A stretch of 64,000 bases of DNA from Talpa occidentalis (lineage: Eukaryota > Chordata > Mammalia > Eulipotyphla > Talpidae), in the NCBI RefSeq assembly GCF_014898055.3, contig NW_023601212.1, forward strand, positions 44,504,329-44,568,328, in the 5' to 3' direction. Below the pieces are notes generated by a model. The model had not been told where the DNA came from. It made no database searches and worked only from the letters and a program-made list of their open reading frames with translations. Numbering within the stretch: the first letter of the stretch is position 1; each line of letters starts with the position of its first letter. Shown one piece after another: positions 35,148 to 47,074 of the stretch. Position numbers and translations under genes: made by a program.

Positions 35148-35299
35148 TTAAAAAAAGAGCATAAATTTAATAAGCTGACTTATATAAATTGAATGGAAAA
35201 ATTGTGGTCCACAATGAAATTCCATGATGTGAAATAAAGAGCAAGTTCTACTTTTAGTTAGATAAATTAATCCAATTTCTGACTGTTTTGGTCAGAAAC

Positions 35300-35408
35300 A
35301 AGATTTATTTATTTATACAAGAACTGGGGTACAGGTCAGAGATGCGGGAGTGCGAGAGAATTCATGAGAGAGAGTGGGGACCAGAAAAGGCAGATGGACT
35401 GAAGTAGA
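35300..35408 (-). mobile_element. SINE 3' fragment
   Basis: Only the tail and part of the body of a minus-strand copy remain (AGATTTATTTATTTATACAA to GGCAGATGGACTGAAG). It is cut off directly at the 185-bp duplicated segment, so its head was probably removed by that rearrangement. Confidence 0.8.
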
Positions 35409-35415
35409 TTTGGTC

Positions 35416-35600
35416 TGACTGTGCTTTAGGCACCATCAGACAACAAGTTCAGGGAGTTGTAACATACAATTCCAAACCACTGGTGGAGCGAGAATGTATG
35501 AGCACACAATATATACCATTTTAGAAGTTGTCATGTGGCACAAAGCAAAGGAAGCCAAGTACAAAAAGAGAAAGAATTGAGGATATAGTTTCTCTTATTA
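35416..35600 (+). repeat. 185-bp segment duplicated from 37261-37445
   Basis: The 185 bases match 37261-37445 in direct orientation with a single visible mismatch (GGAAGCC against GGAACCC). The 37261 copy sits in the normal unit position; this one lies at the 3' end of the receptor pseudogene. Confidence 0.92.
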
Positions 35601-35649
35601 TATATATTATCCTACTTGAACCCTAGGACAATAGCCTTCTCACAGTTTT

Positions 35650-36851
35650 CTTTCCCATGAATGTTGTCAGAGTCACCTTTATGTCTTTGTTCCTTAGGCT
35701 GTAAATGAAGGGGTACAGCCTGGGTGTGACCACAGTGTACGTCACAGAGGCTATTATTGCATTTGAGCATGAGCTATGGGGAGCAGCAGAGCTAAGGTAC
35801 ACCCGAAAGCAAGTACCATAAAATAAAGAGACAACTGAGAGGTGAGATGCACAGGTTTAAAATGATTTATAGTTTCCCTGAGCTGATGAGATTATTCAGA
35901 TGGAAGAAACAATCTTAGAGTAAGAATAAAGAATACCATAGAGGGACTCCTGGTGGCACAGCAGGTTGAGTGCTGAGTTTTGAAGCTGTCCACAGCCTCT
36001 GTGGCATGGGTTCGATTCCCGGTCCACAAGGGAGAAACCCGCATGGTAAGGCAGACCTCTCCTGCCTCGCCCGCGGCTGCCCTCAGCAGTGTCTTCAGTC
36101 CATCTGCCTGTTCTGGTCCCCGCTCTCTCTCGTGAATTCTCTTGCACTCCCGCATCTCTGACCTGTACCCCAGTTCTTGTATAAATAAATAAATCTTAAA
36201 AAAAAAGAATACCAAAGAAGGAACCACCACCCAGTAAGACAGACTTAAAATATATCACCAGGCTGTTGAGAAAGGTGTCAGAAGAACAGGCCAGTTTGAC
36301 CATCTGATTGAGTTCACAGAAAAAGTGTGGGATTTCCATGTTTGTACAGAAGGACAGCTGTAACAACATTTAAGTTTGTATTAAGGAATATGTACCACTG
36401 ATGATCCAGGAGACCAATACCAGCAGCCCACACAGCCGGGGATTCATGATGACTGTGTAGTGCAGGGGGTGGCAGATGGCCACAGAGCCATCATAGGACA
36501 TCTTGGTCAGGAGGAAGATGTCAAATGCTGCAAACTACAAAAAAATACACCTGGCTGATGCATCCTTTGTAAGTTATGGCTTTTCTGTGTGTCTGGATGT
36601 TCACCAGCATCTTTGGAATGGTGGTAGTGGTGAAACAGATATCAGCAAAAGACAGCTTGGACAGGAAGAAGTACATGGGTGTCTGGAGGTGGAAGCCTGA
36701 GCTGACGGCCAGGATGATGAGTAGATTTCCAAGCACAGTGATCTGGCACATGGTGTGAAAAGCCCTAATAAGAGGGGCTGGAGTTCTGCTTCTTCTTGGC
36801 CTCATTCAGGAGAAGAAATTCTGAAATGCGTGTATCATTGACTGGTTTCAT
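35650..36851 (-). pseudogene. Olfactory receptor pseudogene, OR7-like, split by a SINE (unit C)
   Basis: The start Met is at 36851 (MKPVNDTRISEF). An early frameshift precedes TM1. The longest open part (36521-36805) keeps [26 protein letters not shown] and the TM3 approach. The DRY-type box reads YDGS instead of YDRF/Y, a loss of the key arginine. A plus-strand SINE (35943-36203) splits the region after TM5, and the C-terminal remnant with the seventh-helix box lies at 35690-35760. Other small indels are visible. An AG acceptor sits just upstream (36866-36865), but the putative first exon also contains a SINE. It is clearly dead. Confidence 0.9.
35943..36203 (+). mobile_element. SINE inserted in OR coding sequence
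   Basis: A full-length copy (ACTCCTGGTGGCACAGCAGG to AAATCTTAAAA). AAAGAATACCA, a piece of receptor coding sequence, is duplicated at 35928-35938 and 36204-36214. Confidence 0.92.
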
Positions 36852-36944
36852 GCAGTGCAGATGACTCCAGGAAAAAGGGAAATAACAAGACTTATTTTCA
36901 CAAACATGATATTATCCTACTTGAAATGCCCCCAGTTATATGTA

Positions 36945-37080
36945 TTTTTTTAATTTAAATTTAATTTTATTTTTTCTTTTGTGGGACCTTCTCCAGCGGC
37001 CGGGTAACGAACTGGCACTGCAGAGGCTGAGGGGAGCCTCGCAGGCCCGCGCTCAACCGCTGTGCCACCAGGGGAGGCCC
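36945..37080 (-). mobile_element. Short SINE form: head plus A-tail
   Basis: The minus-strand copy runs from GGGGCCTCCCCTGGTGGCAC to GGTCCCAC and then an A-rich tail with no family body. An imperfect CCCCAGTTATAT duplication flanks it. It ends at the same junction as 13265-13384. Confidence 0.8.
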
Positions 37081-37260
37081 CCTCCAGTTATATTTTTATA
37101 AGAGCTTTATTATAATATAATGCATATGGTTTCCTTTCAGGGATCCTCAGTGACACCTCTTATACAGAATTTGCACCAATCAGTTTTTTTCTCCCTATAG
37201 ATCACATGCTATACAATTTTACTAATAGATGATTTTATTTCTGGAATACAAATTGAATGT

Positions 37261-37445
37261 TGACTGTGCTTTAGGCACCATCAGACAACAAGTTCAGGGA
37301 GTTGTAACATACAATTCCAAACCACTGGTGGAGCGAGAATGTATGAGCACACAATATATACCATTTTAGAAGTTGTCATGTGGCACAAAGCAAAGGAACC
37401 CAAGTACAAAAAGAGAAAGAATTGAGGATATAGTTTCTCTTATTA
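37261..37445 (+). repeat. Source copy of the 185-bp duplication
   Basis: The parent copy of 35416-35600, in the unit's normal 5' flank. Unit B has a diverged version near 27470. Confidence 0.9.
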
Positions 37446-37606
37446 GACAGCCATCAAAATGCATGCATTCATTTTTTAATGGAACAAATTTACAAACACA
37501 GTGATCTTGCCTTTCGGTAGAGTTAAATTACCTCTCAGATGACAGCAGGCAAGTGTTCTTGGCCTCATTTCTCTCTCCTGAGGGTCAACTGGATTGCTGG
37601 ACTCAC

Positions 37607-38049
37607 CTGGACCAGATCTCTCGGAGAGGATCTTGTGTGGAGATATGAATTCCTTATTGGATGGAAGTGATACAGACCTGAGCTCTGTACCCAGACGAGA
37701 CAGTGGGGTGCAGTGAACCATCTGTCCCCTAAGCAGAAACAGGACTCCAGGGCCTCCCCTGGTGGCACAGTGGTTGAGCGCTAGGCTGCAAAGCTGCCCG
37801 CAGCCTGTGCAGCACTGGTTCAATCCCCAGCTGCCTGTCCCACATGGCACGCAGACCTCTCCTGCCACGCCTGCGGCTCCCCTCAGTAGTGTATTTCATC
37901 AGTCTGCCTGTTCTGTTCCTCACTCTGGCTCTGGTGAATTCTCTCACTCTTCCGCGCTTCTGACTGTACCCAGTGCTTGCATAAATAAATAAAACACACA
38001 CACACACACACACAACAAAAATATACCCCTTCCAGCCCAAGATTATATA
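37607..38049 (-). promoter_or_regulatory. Putative OR 5' exon and promoter, unit C, split by a SINE
   Basis: The donor CAG/GTGAGTCC has its exon end at 37607 and GT at 37606-37605. TATATAA is at 38043-38049. Removing the SINE (37751-37995) restores the spacing seen in unit B, about 185 bp. Upstream are CTCATTAGTG (38095-38104) and an O/E-like ATTCCCCTGTGGAAA (38139-38153). Confidence 0.5.
37751..37995 (+). mobile_element. tRNA-derived SINE with (CA)n tail
   Basis: A full-length copy (GGCCTCCCCTGGTGGCACAG to CATAAATAAATAAAA), followed by a CA run at 37996-38014 that probably grew in its tail. Confidence 0.9.
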
Positions 38050-38811
38050 TGCCAGGAGTCATCTGATGTGTTTACAAACCTCTCTCTCTCTGTGCTCATT
38101 AGTGACATTTCCTCATTACCCAAAATCTATACACACAATTCCCCTGTGGAAAATTGTTCTGGACAGCAATAGATTTCCCTGTTCCCAAGAAGTCAAGTTA
38201 GAAATCAAATTAATTCCATTTATTCACTACTCTATGAACTTGCCTCCTTTTCAGATCTCCACATTTCCTAGTACATTTTCTTATTTCTGAGTTGAAATTT
38301 TCTAACCAAGTCCAAGACTGAGGGGTGGGTCTGGATTAGGTCTCTTGTGTCTTCAAACCTTTGGCTTTTGCTGAGAATATAACTCCTTGCCAGGACAGTT
38401 GCTTTCATCCTTGACAGTGGGGAATCAGTCTGAGATCTTGCGATAATAGAACATGGCACTGAACTCATAAGCTTCATGACCCTTTGCTAAAAGAATTAGG
38501 TGCTTCATACCTCCATCACATTAATAGCTGTAATTTAGTCCCTCTCTATAGTGTTTATTAATTATATATAGTATGTATGTTGTTTTATCTACTCTAACAT
38601 GTCTTAGATTTATATAGGGATTCTGTGATTTAATTTTTTATGAACAGCCATTCCATGAGAAAGTACATTTATGAACTCTATCCTCTATGTCAAACAGGGG
38701 GATTGGAGGGGATTAGTCATCTGCCCAAAATGACTAAGACCCATCTATCACCTTGATGGCCCTTAATTGCAATTCTGTGAGGACACTTTCAGTAATCATA
38801 CACTGGGCTGT

Positions 38812-38960
38812 GGTTCTCAACCAGAAATAGGTTTCTCCTTGGGGATTTTTCTGAACATGGGCTATTGCTAAACACCTACAATACACAGGCCAGCAATTCC
38901 CCAATCTCAAACTATGTTATTCTGCCCCAACTCTCAATAGTGAGAAGGTGAGAAACCCTA
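38812..38960 (+). mobile_element. MER5A-like hAT relic (unit C)
   Basis: GTGGTTCTCAACCAG, AACACCTACAATACACAGGC and CTCTCAATAGTGAGAAGGTG follow the forward MER5A consensus. Confidence 0.6.
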
Positions 38961-39265
38961 TCAAGACCCATACTCGATCTACTACAAATGCAAAATCTGT
39001 TTCACCAGATCATGTAAGGCTGGAAATTCTAACATCTCTAGCATTTTAGCATTTCTAATAAGCTCCTGGTGGTGTTAGTGCTGCAGGTCCTGGTCTGTTG
39101 ACCACTCTTGATTCGTAAGAATATGCTCCTGTGCCAGAGTCAGGGTAACAGTTTCAGGCCTTCTGTACCATGCCATTTTTGATGTAATTTTTAAGGTAAT
39201 ATATTCACATACACCAGTGCTTATGACAGATTCTTTTTTTTATTTCATTTAGATAGCACTGCTTA

Positions 39266-39520
39266 GGCCTTGCTGGTGGTGCAAGGGGTTAAGACGCAAC
39301 AATATGAATCTATCCACAGCCAATGCAGAACGAGTTTGATCCCCAGCCAGGGAGGTGACCCACATGGTGCATGAAGCAGATCTCTACTGTCTCCACTCAG
39401 TAGAGTATTTCCGTAGATCTGCCTGTTCTGCTTCCCACTCTATCTCTGGTGAATCCTATCACCCCACCACCCCATCTCTGGCTTGCACCCCAACTCTTGT
39501 ATGCATAAATAAATCTTTTA
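39266..39520 (+). mobile_element. Diverged SINE, GGGGTTAAGACGCAAC head type
   Basis: The body and tail are as in the main family, but the head reads GGTGCAAGGGGTTAAGACGC, shared with the copy at 57128-57390. It is probably an older subfamily. Confidence 0.8.
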
Positions 39521-39747
39521 TTTTATTTTATTTTCAATTATTCACTCAAAAAGCTTTATTAAACGACTTCACTCTTTTTCTTCTTTCATGCCATCCATTT
39601 TATTGTACTTTTAGTGTAGATATTAGTTTGTTATCTTGTTTCATTTTTTTATTTACTTTTTATCTTTCAACATATTCTTTCATAATTTATTTAGTACCTT
39701 AACAGCACATTTTATGTGTATTTCCATCACTGCTGAATGGTTCCTTT

Positions 39748-40391
39748 TTTTAAATAAATTTTATTTTTATATTCCCCATAAAATTGCAACCCACTTATTT
39801 TGACCCCAATCCCTCCCTTCCCCGCCCACCACCCCCCATAGAGTGTCTCTGGTTCATAGTTGTTTGTTGATTTTGATTTTCACTTTCTTATAGTTATTAA
39901 TTTTCCTTGTCCCTTATTTAAGTTTTCTAGATTCCTGCTATGAGTGAGACCATTTGGTGTTTTTCTTTTTCTTTCTGGCTTAATTCTCTGAGCATGATCC
40001 CTTCCAGCGCCATCCATGTTGCTGCAAATTGCATGTGTTTATCTTTTTTGAATGCTGAGTAATATTCCATGGTGTGTATGTACCACATCTTCTTGATCCA
40101 GTCATCTATTTTTGGGCATTTGGGTTGATTCCAAAGCTTAGCTATTGTACACAGTGCTGCTATAAACATAGGGGTGCAGGTGCTCTTTGGAATTGATGTA
40201 TCTGTGTCCTTTGGGTAAATGCCTAGGAGTGGAATTGCTGGATCATATGGAAGCTCTATGTTTAGTAGGTCCAGAAATCGCCACACAGCTCTCCATAGTG
40301 GCTGGACCAGTTTGCACTCCCACCAACAGTGCAGGAGAGTTCCTTTTTCTCCATATCCTCACCAAAATTTGTTGTTGCTACTTTTTTTTTC
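39748..40391 (-). mobile_element. 5'-truncated L1 3' end
   Basis: A minus-strand L1 tail to ORF2 C-terminus (119 codons open at 39927-40286). Truncation is at TTGTTGTTGCTAC. It is a young-looking copy. Confidence 0.92.
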
Positions 40392-41203
40392 CATACCAAT
40401 CTTTCCATTTAATAAAAAATAATAATTATTAATGATCATTAAAAATTATAATCAATATTATATTGTTTCTATCATGCTATGAGTTCCCATGATTTACTTT
40501 TAAAATATGAACTATTTAATTGTTTTTATTTATTTATTTATTTTTTAATTTTTGCATTATATTTTTTTTAAATAATAAATTTTATTTTTATATTCCCCCA
40601 TACAATTGCAAATGCCCCATTCTGACCCCAATCCTTCCCCTCCCGCCCCCCACCCCCCAAAAAGTGTCTCTGGTTCATAGTTTTTTGTTGATTTTGATTT
40701 TCACTTTCTTATATTCATTTTCCTGGTCCCTTATTTAAGTTTTCTAGGTTCCTGCTATGAGTGAGACCATCCGGTATTTTTCTTTTTCTTTTTGGCTTAT
40801 TTCGCTGAGCATGATCCCTTCCAGCGCCATCCATGTTGCTGCAAATTGCATGTGTTTATCTTTTTTGAATGCTGAGTAATATTCCATGGTATATATGTAC
40901 CACATCTTCTTGATCCAGTCATCTATTTTTGGGCATTTGGGTTGATTCCAAAGCTTAGCTATTGTAAACAGTGCTGCTATAAACATAGGGGTGCAGGTGC
41001 TCTTTGGAATTGATGTTTCTGTGTCCTTTGGGTAAATACCTAGGAGAGGAATTGCTGGATCATATGGAAGCTCTATGTTTAGTAGGTTCAGAAATCTCCA
41101 CACAGCTCTCCATAGTGGCTGGACCAGTTTGCACTCCCACCAACAGTGCAGAAGAGTTCCTTTTTCTCCACACCCTCGCCAACATTTGTTGTTGCTAGTT
41201 TTT

Positions 41204-44200
41204 TTAATATGTGCCATTCTCACTGGTGTGAGATGGTATCTCATGGTAGTTTTGATTTGCATTTCCCTGATTACTAGTGATGCTACTTTTTTTAATATGT
41301 GCCACTCTCACCGGAGTAAGATGGTATCTCATGGTAGTTTTGATTTGCATTTCCTTGATTACAAGTGATGTTGAACATTTTTTCATATGCCTGTTGGCCA
41401 TTTGCATTTCCTCTTTGAAGAAGTTTCTTTTTAGCACTTCTGCCCATTTTTTGACTGGATTATTTTCTTTGTTGTTGTTGAGTCTCATCAGCTCTTTGCA
41501 GATTTTTGTGATCAGTCCTTTATCATTAGTGTTGTGTGCAAAAATGTTCTCCCAGTCGGTGGGGTTTCTCTTTCTTTTTGTTATTGTCTCTTTTGCTGTG
41601 CAGAAGCTCTTTAATTTGATGTAGTCCCAGCTGTTGATCTTTGCCTTCACTATCACTGCGTTGGATGATGTGTCTGTAAAGATGTCTTTGATGTGCATAT
41701 CACATAATGTTTTGCCTATATTTCCTTCTATGCATTTTGTGGTTTCTGGTCTTATGTCTAGTTCTTTAATCCATTTTGAGTTGATTTTTTTGTATGGTGT
41801 GAGGTAGTGGTCAAGCTTCATTCTTTTGCATGTAGCGACCCAGTTTTCCCAGCACCATTTATTGAGCAAACTTTCTTTGCTCCAATGCATAGTCTTTGCT
41901 CCTTTGTCAAAGATTAGTTGACCATAAATCTGTGGGTTTATTTCTGGGTTGTCTATTTGATTCCATTGGTCTGTGTGTCTCTTCTTGTTCCAATACCATG
42001 CAGTTTTGATGATTATGGCTTTATAGTATAGTTTGAATTCTGAGAGTGTGATGCCTCCGTTCCCTTCTTTTTTTTTTTTTTCAGGAGAGTTTTGGCTATT
42101 TGGGGGTTTTGGTGATTCCATATGAATTTCATCAATAATTGTTCTATTTCTTTGAAGAATGACATTGAAATTTTGATTGGAATAGCAATGAATCTGTATA
42201 TTGCTTTTGGATGGCCATTTCAATAATGTTTATTCTTCCAATCCATGAGCAGGGGATGTCTTTCCATTTCTTTGTGCCTTCTTCTATTTCTTTTAACAGT
42301 GTTTTATAGTTTTCTTTGTATAGGTCCTTTACCTCTTTTGTTAGATTTTTTCCCAAGTATTTGATTTTTTTGTTTGTTTCGATAATAAAAGGGAATTTTT
42401 TTTTATTTCTTATGCTTCGGTTTTAATGTTTGTGTATAGGAAGGCTACTGACTTTTGCATGTTGATTTTGTATCCTGCCACTTAACTGAACTGATTGATG
42501 AGTTGAATTAGTTTTTCTGTGGACTTTTTGGGGTTCTCTATGTATATTATCATATCATCTGCAAATAGTGATAGTTTGAATTCTTCTTTTCCTATTTGGA
42601 ATCCTTGTATGTTTTTCTCTTGTCTTATTGCTCTGGCTAGGACTTGCAGGATTATATTGAAAAGCAGTGATGAGAGTGGACATCCTTGTCTTGTTCTAGA
42701 TCTTTTTTTTTTTTCCTGTGAGAAAGACTTACTCTAATATATGTGTCTATAGATCTATAGATCTTAGAATAATGATTCCAAAATTTGGTTTTGCTGCTCT
42801 TTAGGATGTCTAAAGTTATTTCTTTGTTAGGAAAACCTCAAAAGAAAGTTGTTTCAATTTCTTTAATAGGACTGGTGGGGAGCAATCAAGAAAGAAAGAG
42901 TGAGGGATGGTACCATTCTCAATAGCTAGATTCAGTGCTTTTTGGGGTATGCAATAGTCTCCTATAAAACACACACTTTCCTTCCTCTGAGGTTCTAGAA
43001 CCAGGCCTCACATGGATTCTCATGGAACATGTCTGTGTCACTTATGCAAGGTCTCATACCCCTCTCGGAATGATTAATTTAGGAATGAAAGCTTCCAGGT
43101 CATCGAGTCTTGTAGAAATACTCAGACAAACATAGACGGCCAGTTTGTAATTTGACACAAACTCAACTGTAATTACTGATATGACTGATCACATCATGTG
43201 TTCTTTCAGGAACTGTTTCCTTTTCTATAAAATGTTCTAGTTTGAGCATACCAGGAAATTTATAGTCTAATCTATAGTGATTTTTTTTTAAATCTAGTAT
43301 ATTCATTTTATTTTATTTTATTTTTATATTCCCCCATACAAATGCAAACACCCCATTCTGACCCCAATCCTTCCCCTCTAGATCTTAATGGAAATGCTTT
43401 CAGCTTTTCACCATTGAGAATGATACTGGCTGTAAGCTTGTCATATATGGCCTTTATGATGTTAAAGTATGTTCCTTGTATCCCAAGAATTTCAAGGGCT
43501 TTTATCATGAATGGGTGCTGCACTTTGTCGAAAGCTTTCACAGCATCTATTGATATTATCATATGGTTTTTATATTTCTTTTTGTTGATGTGTTGGATAA
43601 CGTTGATTGATTTTTGGATGTTGAACCATCCTTGTGTCCCTGGAATGAATCCTACTTTGTCGTGGTGAATTATCTTATGGATACTTTGTTGGATTATGGC
43701 AGATAAAATTTTATTGAGGATTTTTGCATCAGTGTTCATTAGGGAGATTGGCCTGTAGTTTTCCTTTTTTGTGTTGTCCTTGTTCGGTTTGGGTATTAGT
43801 GTAATGCTGGCTTCATAGAACGTGTTTGGTATTGTCCCTTCCTTCTCAATATTTTGGAAGAGTTTGTGAAGGATAGGCACTAATTCGTCTCTGAATGTTT
43901 GGTAGAATTCATTTGTAAATCCATCAGGTCCTGGGCTTTTGTTTTTGGGGAGGTTTTTGATTACCATTTCAATTTTGCTGCTTGTAATTGGTCTTTTATG
44001 TGTTCTATTTCTTCTTTATCTAGCTTTGGGTGATTGTAGAGTTGTAGGAATTTGTCCATCTCCTCTAGATTGTTGAACTTGTTGCCATATAACTGTTCAT
44101 AGTAGTTACTGATTATTCTTTTGATTTCTTCTGTGTCCGTTGTGATTTCTCCTCTTTAATTCGTGATCCTGTTTATTTGTGCTTTCTCCCTTTTTTCCTT

Positions 44201-45049
44201 TGTGAGCCTGGCTAGGGGTTTGTCTATTTTATTGATTTTTTCGAAGAACCAGCTCTTGATTTCATTGATCCTTTGGATTGATTTTTTTAGTTTCAATTTC
44301 ATTTGTTTCTGCTTTGGTTTTTATTATTTCTTTTCTTCTACTGGTTTTGGGGTTTTTTTGTTGTTCTTTTTCTAGATCTTTGAGCTTTGAGATTAGGTTG
44401 TTTCTTTGAATTCTTTCTTGTTTCTTGATGTGAGCTTCTATTGGTATGTATTTTCCTCTTATTACTGCTTTTGCTGCATCCCATACATTTAGGAAATTGG
44501 TGTCCACATTTACCTTCAATTCAAAGAATTTTTTAATTTCTTCTTTGATCTCCTCATTAGTCCAGTGGTCTTTCAGTAATGTGGTTTTCAATCTCCATGA
44601 GGTAGGAGAGTTCCTTGCCTTCTTTTTATGGTTTATTTCTAGTTTGATGCCTTCATGGTCAGAAAAGATGGTTGGTATGATTTCAATCTTGGTGTATCTG
44701 TTGATGTTTGTCTTGTGCCCCAGTATGTGATCGATCCTGGAGAATGATCCGTGTGCGTTTGAGAAAAATGTGTACTCCATTTTAGGGGGTTTAGTGTTAT
44801 ATAGATGTCTGTTAAGCCCAAGTGCTCTAGGTCCTTATTTAGAGCTTTAGTGTCTTTACTTATATTTTGTCTCGTTGATCTATCCATTGATGATAGTGGT
44901 GCGTTGAAGTCTCCCACTACGTAGGCATTTTCTCTGATGTCTGTTTTCAGAGATGACAATAGTTGTTTGATATATTTTGGTGATCCTTCGTTTGGTGAAT
45001 ATATGTTAATGAGTGTTATTTCTTCTTGAAGTATTGTCCCTTTGATCAT
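41204..45049 (-). pseudogene. L1 ORF2 remnant
   Basis: Reading from high to low coordinates, the endonuclease is recognised (LINIYSPNEGSPKYI, then FSDHEGIKLEI near 44620-44700). The reverse transcriptase follows ([30 protein letters not shown], 43308-43967), then the C-terminal region (41204-42223, with [18 protein letters not shown]). The FADD catalytic segment falls at the insertion and in a non-open stretch. Multiple frameshifts make it inactive. Confidence 0.88.
42704..43376 (-). mobile_element. L1 3' transduction nested in an L1
   Basis: The 9-bp TCTAGATCT is duplicated at 42695-42703 and 43377-43385, and the host L1 is continuous when the insert is removed. Read on the minus strand, the insert starts with 70 bp of L1 3' UTR (43376-43307, with TTTGTATGGGGGAATATAAA). 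It continues through an A-rich stretch into about 570 bp of non-L1 DNA and ends in a 12-base A-tail (42714-42703). This is the structure of an L1 transcript that ran past its own polyadenylation site. Confidence 0.85.
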
Positions 45050-45619
45050 AATGTAGTGACCGTTGGGGTTTCTTTTTATCTTTTTGAATTTGAAGTCTGT
45101 TTTATCTGATATAATTATAGCTGTTCCTTCTTTCCTTTTTGGTCCATTTGCTTGTAGGATTTTTTTCCATCCTTTAACTTTGAGTCTATTTTTATCTTTT
45201 GTAGCTAAATGTGTTTCCTGGAGAAAGCAAAAGGTTGGGTTTTGTTTTTAATCCAGGCTGCACCTCTGTGTCTTTTTATTGAAGAGTTTAGTCCATTTAA
45301 ATTTAGAGTTAATATTGATATGGTAGCATCTGTATTTGCCATTGTGTTTGTCTTTCCTTTGATTTTATTTATTTATTCTTTTAGTAACTTTTTTTTATCC
45401 TTCTTTCGTTGTTATTTGTCCTTCTGAGGTTCTGGCTTTAGGATTTCTTGTGGTATTTTTTGGAGTGGTGGTTTAGTCGTAATGAAATTCCAGAGTTTCT
45501 TTTTGTCTGGGAAGGTCCTTATTCTTTCTTCATAGAGGAAGGAGAGCTATGCGGGATAGAGTATTCTTGGTTGGCATCTGTTTTCTTGGAGTCTGTTGAC
45601 TATGTCCCTCAATTCTCTC

Positions 45620-46436
45620 CTAGCCCGTAGTGTTTCTTTGGAGAAGTCTGATGTCAGCCTGATTGGTTTTCATTTGAATGTTATCTTTTTCTTCCCTCTC
45701 GTCAGCTTCATTATTTTTTTCCTTGTCCTGGATTCTTGGGAGCTTTACTATTATGTGTCTTACTGTATTTTTCCTTTCATCGTGGAAATTTGGTGTTTTT
45801 CTTGCTTCTTGTATATCAATTTTCAGCTCCTTCTTCACGTTTGGGAAGTTCTCTTCAATTATTTCCTTGAATATTTTCTCTGTTCCTACATCTCTCTCCT
45901 CTCCTTCTGGTATTCCTACAACTCTTATATTTCTCTTCCTCATGGAGTCAGATAGTTCCCGAAGTCTTTCTTCGGTCTTTTTCCTTCGTACTTCTCTTTC
46001 CTTTTCTGTTTTGGTTCTTTTTATTTCTGTGTCTTCAAGAGTACTTATTGTTTCTTCCATTTCATCTATTCTGCTTTCATTGCTTTTCTCAGAGTTCTTT
46101 AGTGCCTCCATCAATTCTTTGATCTCCTGCATTTCTTTTACTTCCCTTTTAGGGACTCATTTTATTCTTCTGATCGTTGATTATTTTTCCCTTATCATTG
46201 TTTTCCTTTATGACTTCTGACAGTTTTTTGATCATGGCAATTTTCAATTCTCTTTCTGGAAGTCTCAGTAGTTCTTCCAAGTTACTGTCGTTGCAATCTG
46301 GGGGGTGGTTTTCTTTTTGTGGTGTGCTTTTTTCCTGAGGAGTTGCTAGGTTGTGTGTGGTTCTTCTACTCCCTACTGTCTGTTTTCTAATTTGCCGTAT
46401 GCATTGGGACACTGTGTTGCTGGAACTGGCTGGCAT
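45620..46436 (-). pseudogene. L1 ORF1 remnant
   Basis: It begins at a Met at 46436 (MPASSSNTVSQCIRQIRK). The first piece ends at a stop at 46149 and the second opens at 46132 (MQEIKELMEALKNSEK). A charged coiled-coil region is followed by the RNA-binding domain (NIRVVGIPEGEE). A frame change in the coiled coil separates the two parts. Near the break the copy retains GTAAAAGAAATG, useful for judging the frameshift in the young L1 at the window's end. Confidence 0.88.
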
Positions 46437-46765
46437 CTTGGGTGAACTTCTCTGCTTCCCTCTGGCTCATCTGGGAGCCATCTATTGGTTTCAAGTAGTC
46501 TTTACTGAAGAAAGGTCCCTGTCATAAAATGCCAATGCAGGGGCATGCTCCCCTGCTTGCCTCGTCTGCCCCAGCCGTGGGTTCCCACTCCCCGTCTGGA
46601 CTTGGACTGCAGGCCAGAAGGGGCCTGTCATGGACGAACTTCCCAACTCTCTTCTGGTTCCTCTGGGAGCCTTCTGCAGGTTGCAGGCAGTCTTTACTGA
46701 AGAAATGTCCCTGTTCTAGAATGGCGATGTGGGACGCACTCCCGGCATGCCCGGTCTGCCGCAGG

Positions 46766-47074
46766 GGTGGGTTCTGTGATGTCCTACATTTTGGCATCAG
46801 AAAAATGTTGGCTTCAGAATAAGTGTTTACAAACATTCATCTTCAACATTTTGGAAGAATTGAAAAGAGAAGATAGCTATTTGAAAGTGTGAATCCCAGT
46901 CCTGTGCTTTTGTCTCTCCAGAGACTTGACAATTATTTCCATTTCCTTGCTTTTAACTGGTGTTTGGGGGGAGACAGGAAGGCAATAGCAATAAAGCATA
47001 AGCTACAGTAACTGATCTTTCATAACAATGAATAAAACCTCTCACTCATGATCATCATTTAAAAAAAAAAAAAC
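46766..47074. other. Unassigned non-coding sequence
   Basis: This is the flank of the large L1. No gene, repeat or long open frame was recognised. Confidence 0.4.

Larger units (their letters stand above)
33748..39262 (-). repeat. OR duplication unit C
   Basis: The 3' flank (33770-34760) matches unit B at 24000-24980. The receptor pseudogene lies at 35650-36851. The 5' flank (36870-39262) matches units A and B. SINEs interrupt it at 34908-35147, 35300-35408 (partial), 35943-36203, 36945-37080 and 37751-37995. Homology ends where a SINE begins at 39266. Confidence 0.75.
40566..46765 (-). mobile_element. Nearly full-length L1, inactive
   Basis: The copy runs on the minus strand from an A-tail at 40566 through the 3' UTR, ORF2 and ORF1 to a 5' UTR truncated near 46765. 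An insertion (42704-43376) splits the reverse-transcriptase region. An 87-bp tandem duplication lies at 41196-41369. Stops and shifts cut ORF2 into pieces: 41204-42223, 43308-43967 and 44262-45049. ORF1 is in two pieces. The 5' UTR contains two copies of a repeating block (46437-46620 and 46621-46765), as in the young L1 at 62016. No clear target duplication was found. Confidence 0.9.

Noticed and set aside
45678..46220. 180-codon plus-strand open frame rich in Ser/Phe/Leu
   Set aside because: It is the exact antisense shadow of L1 ORF1, whose charged A-rich codons read as Phe/Ser/Leu on the other strand.
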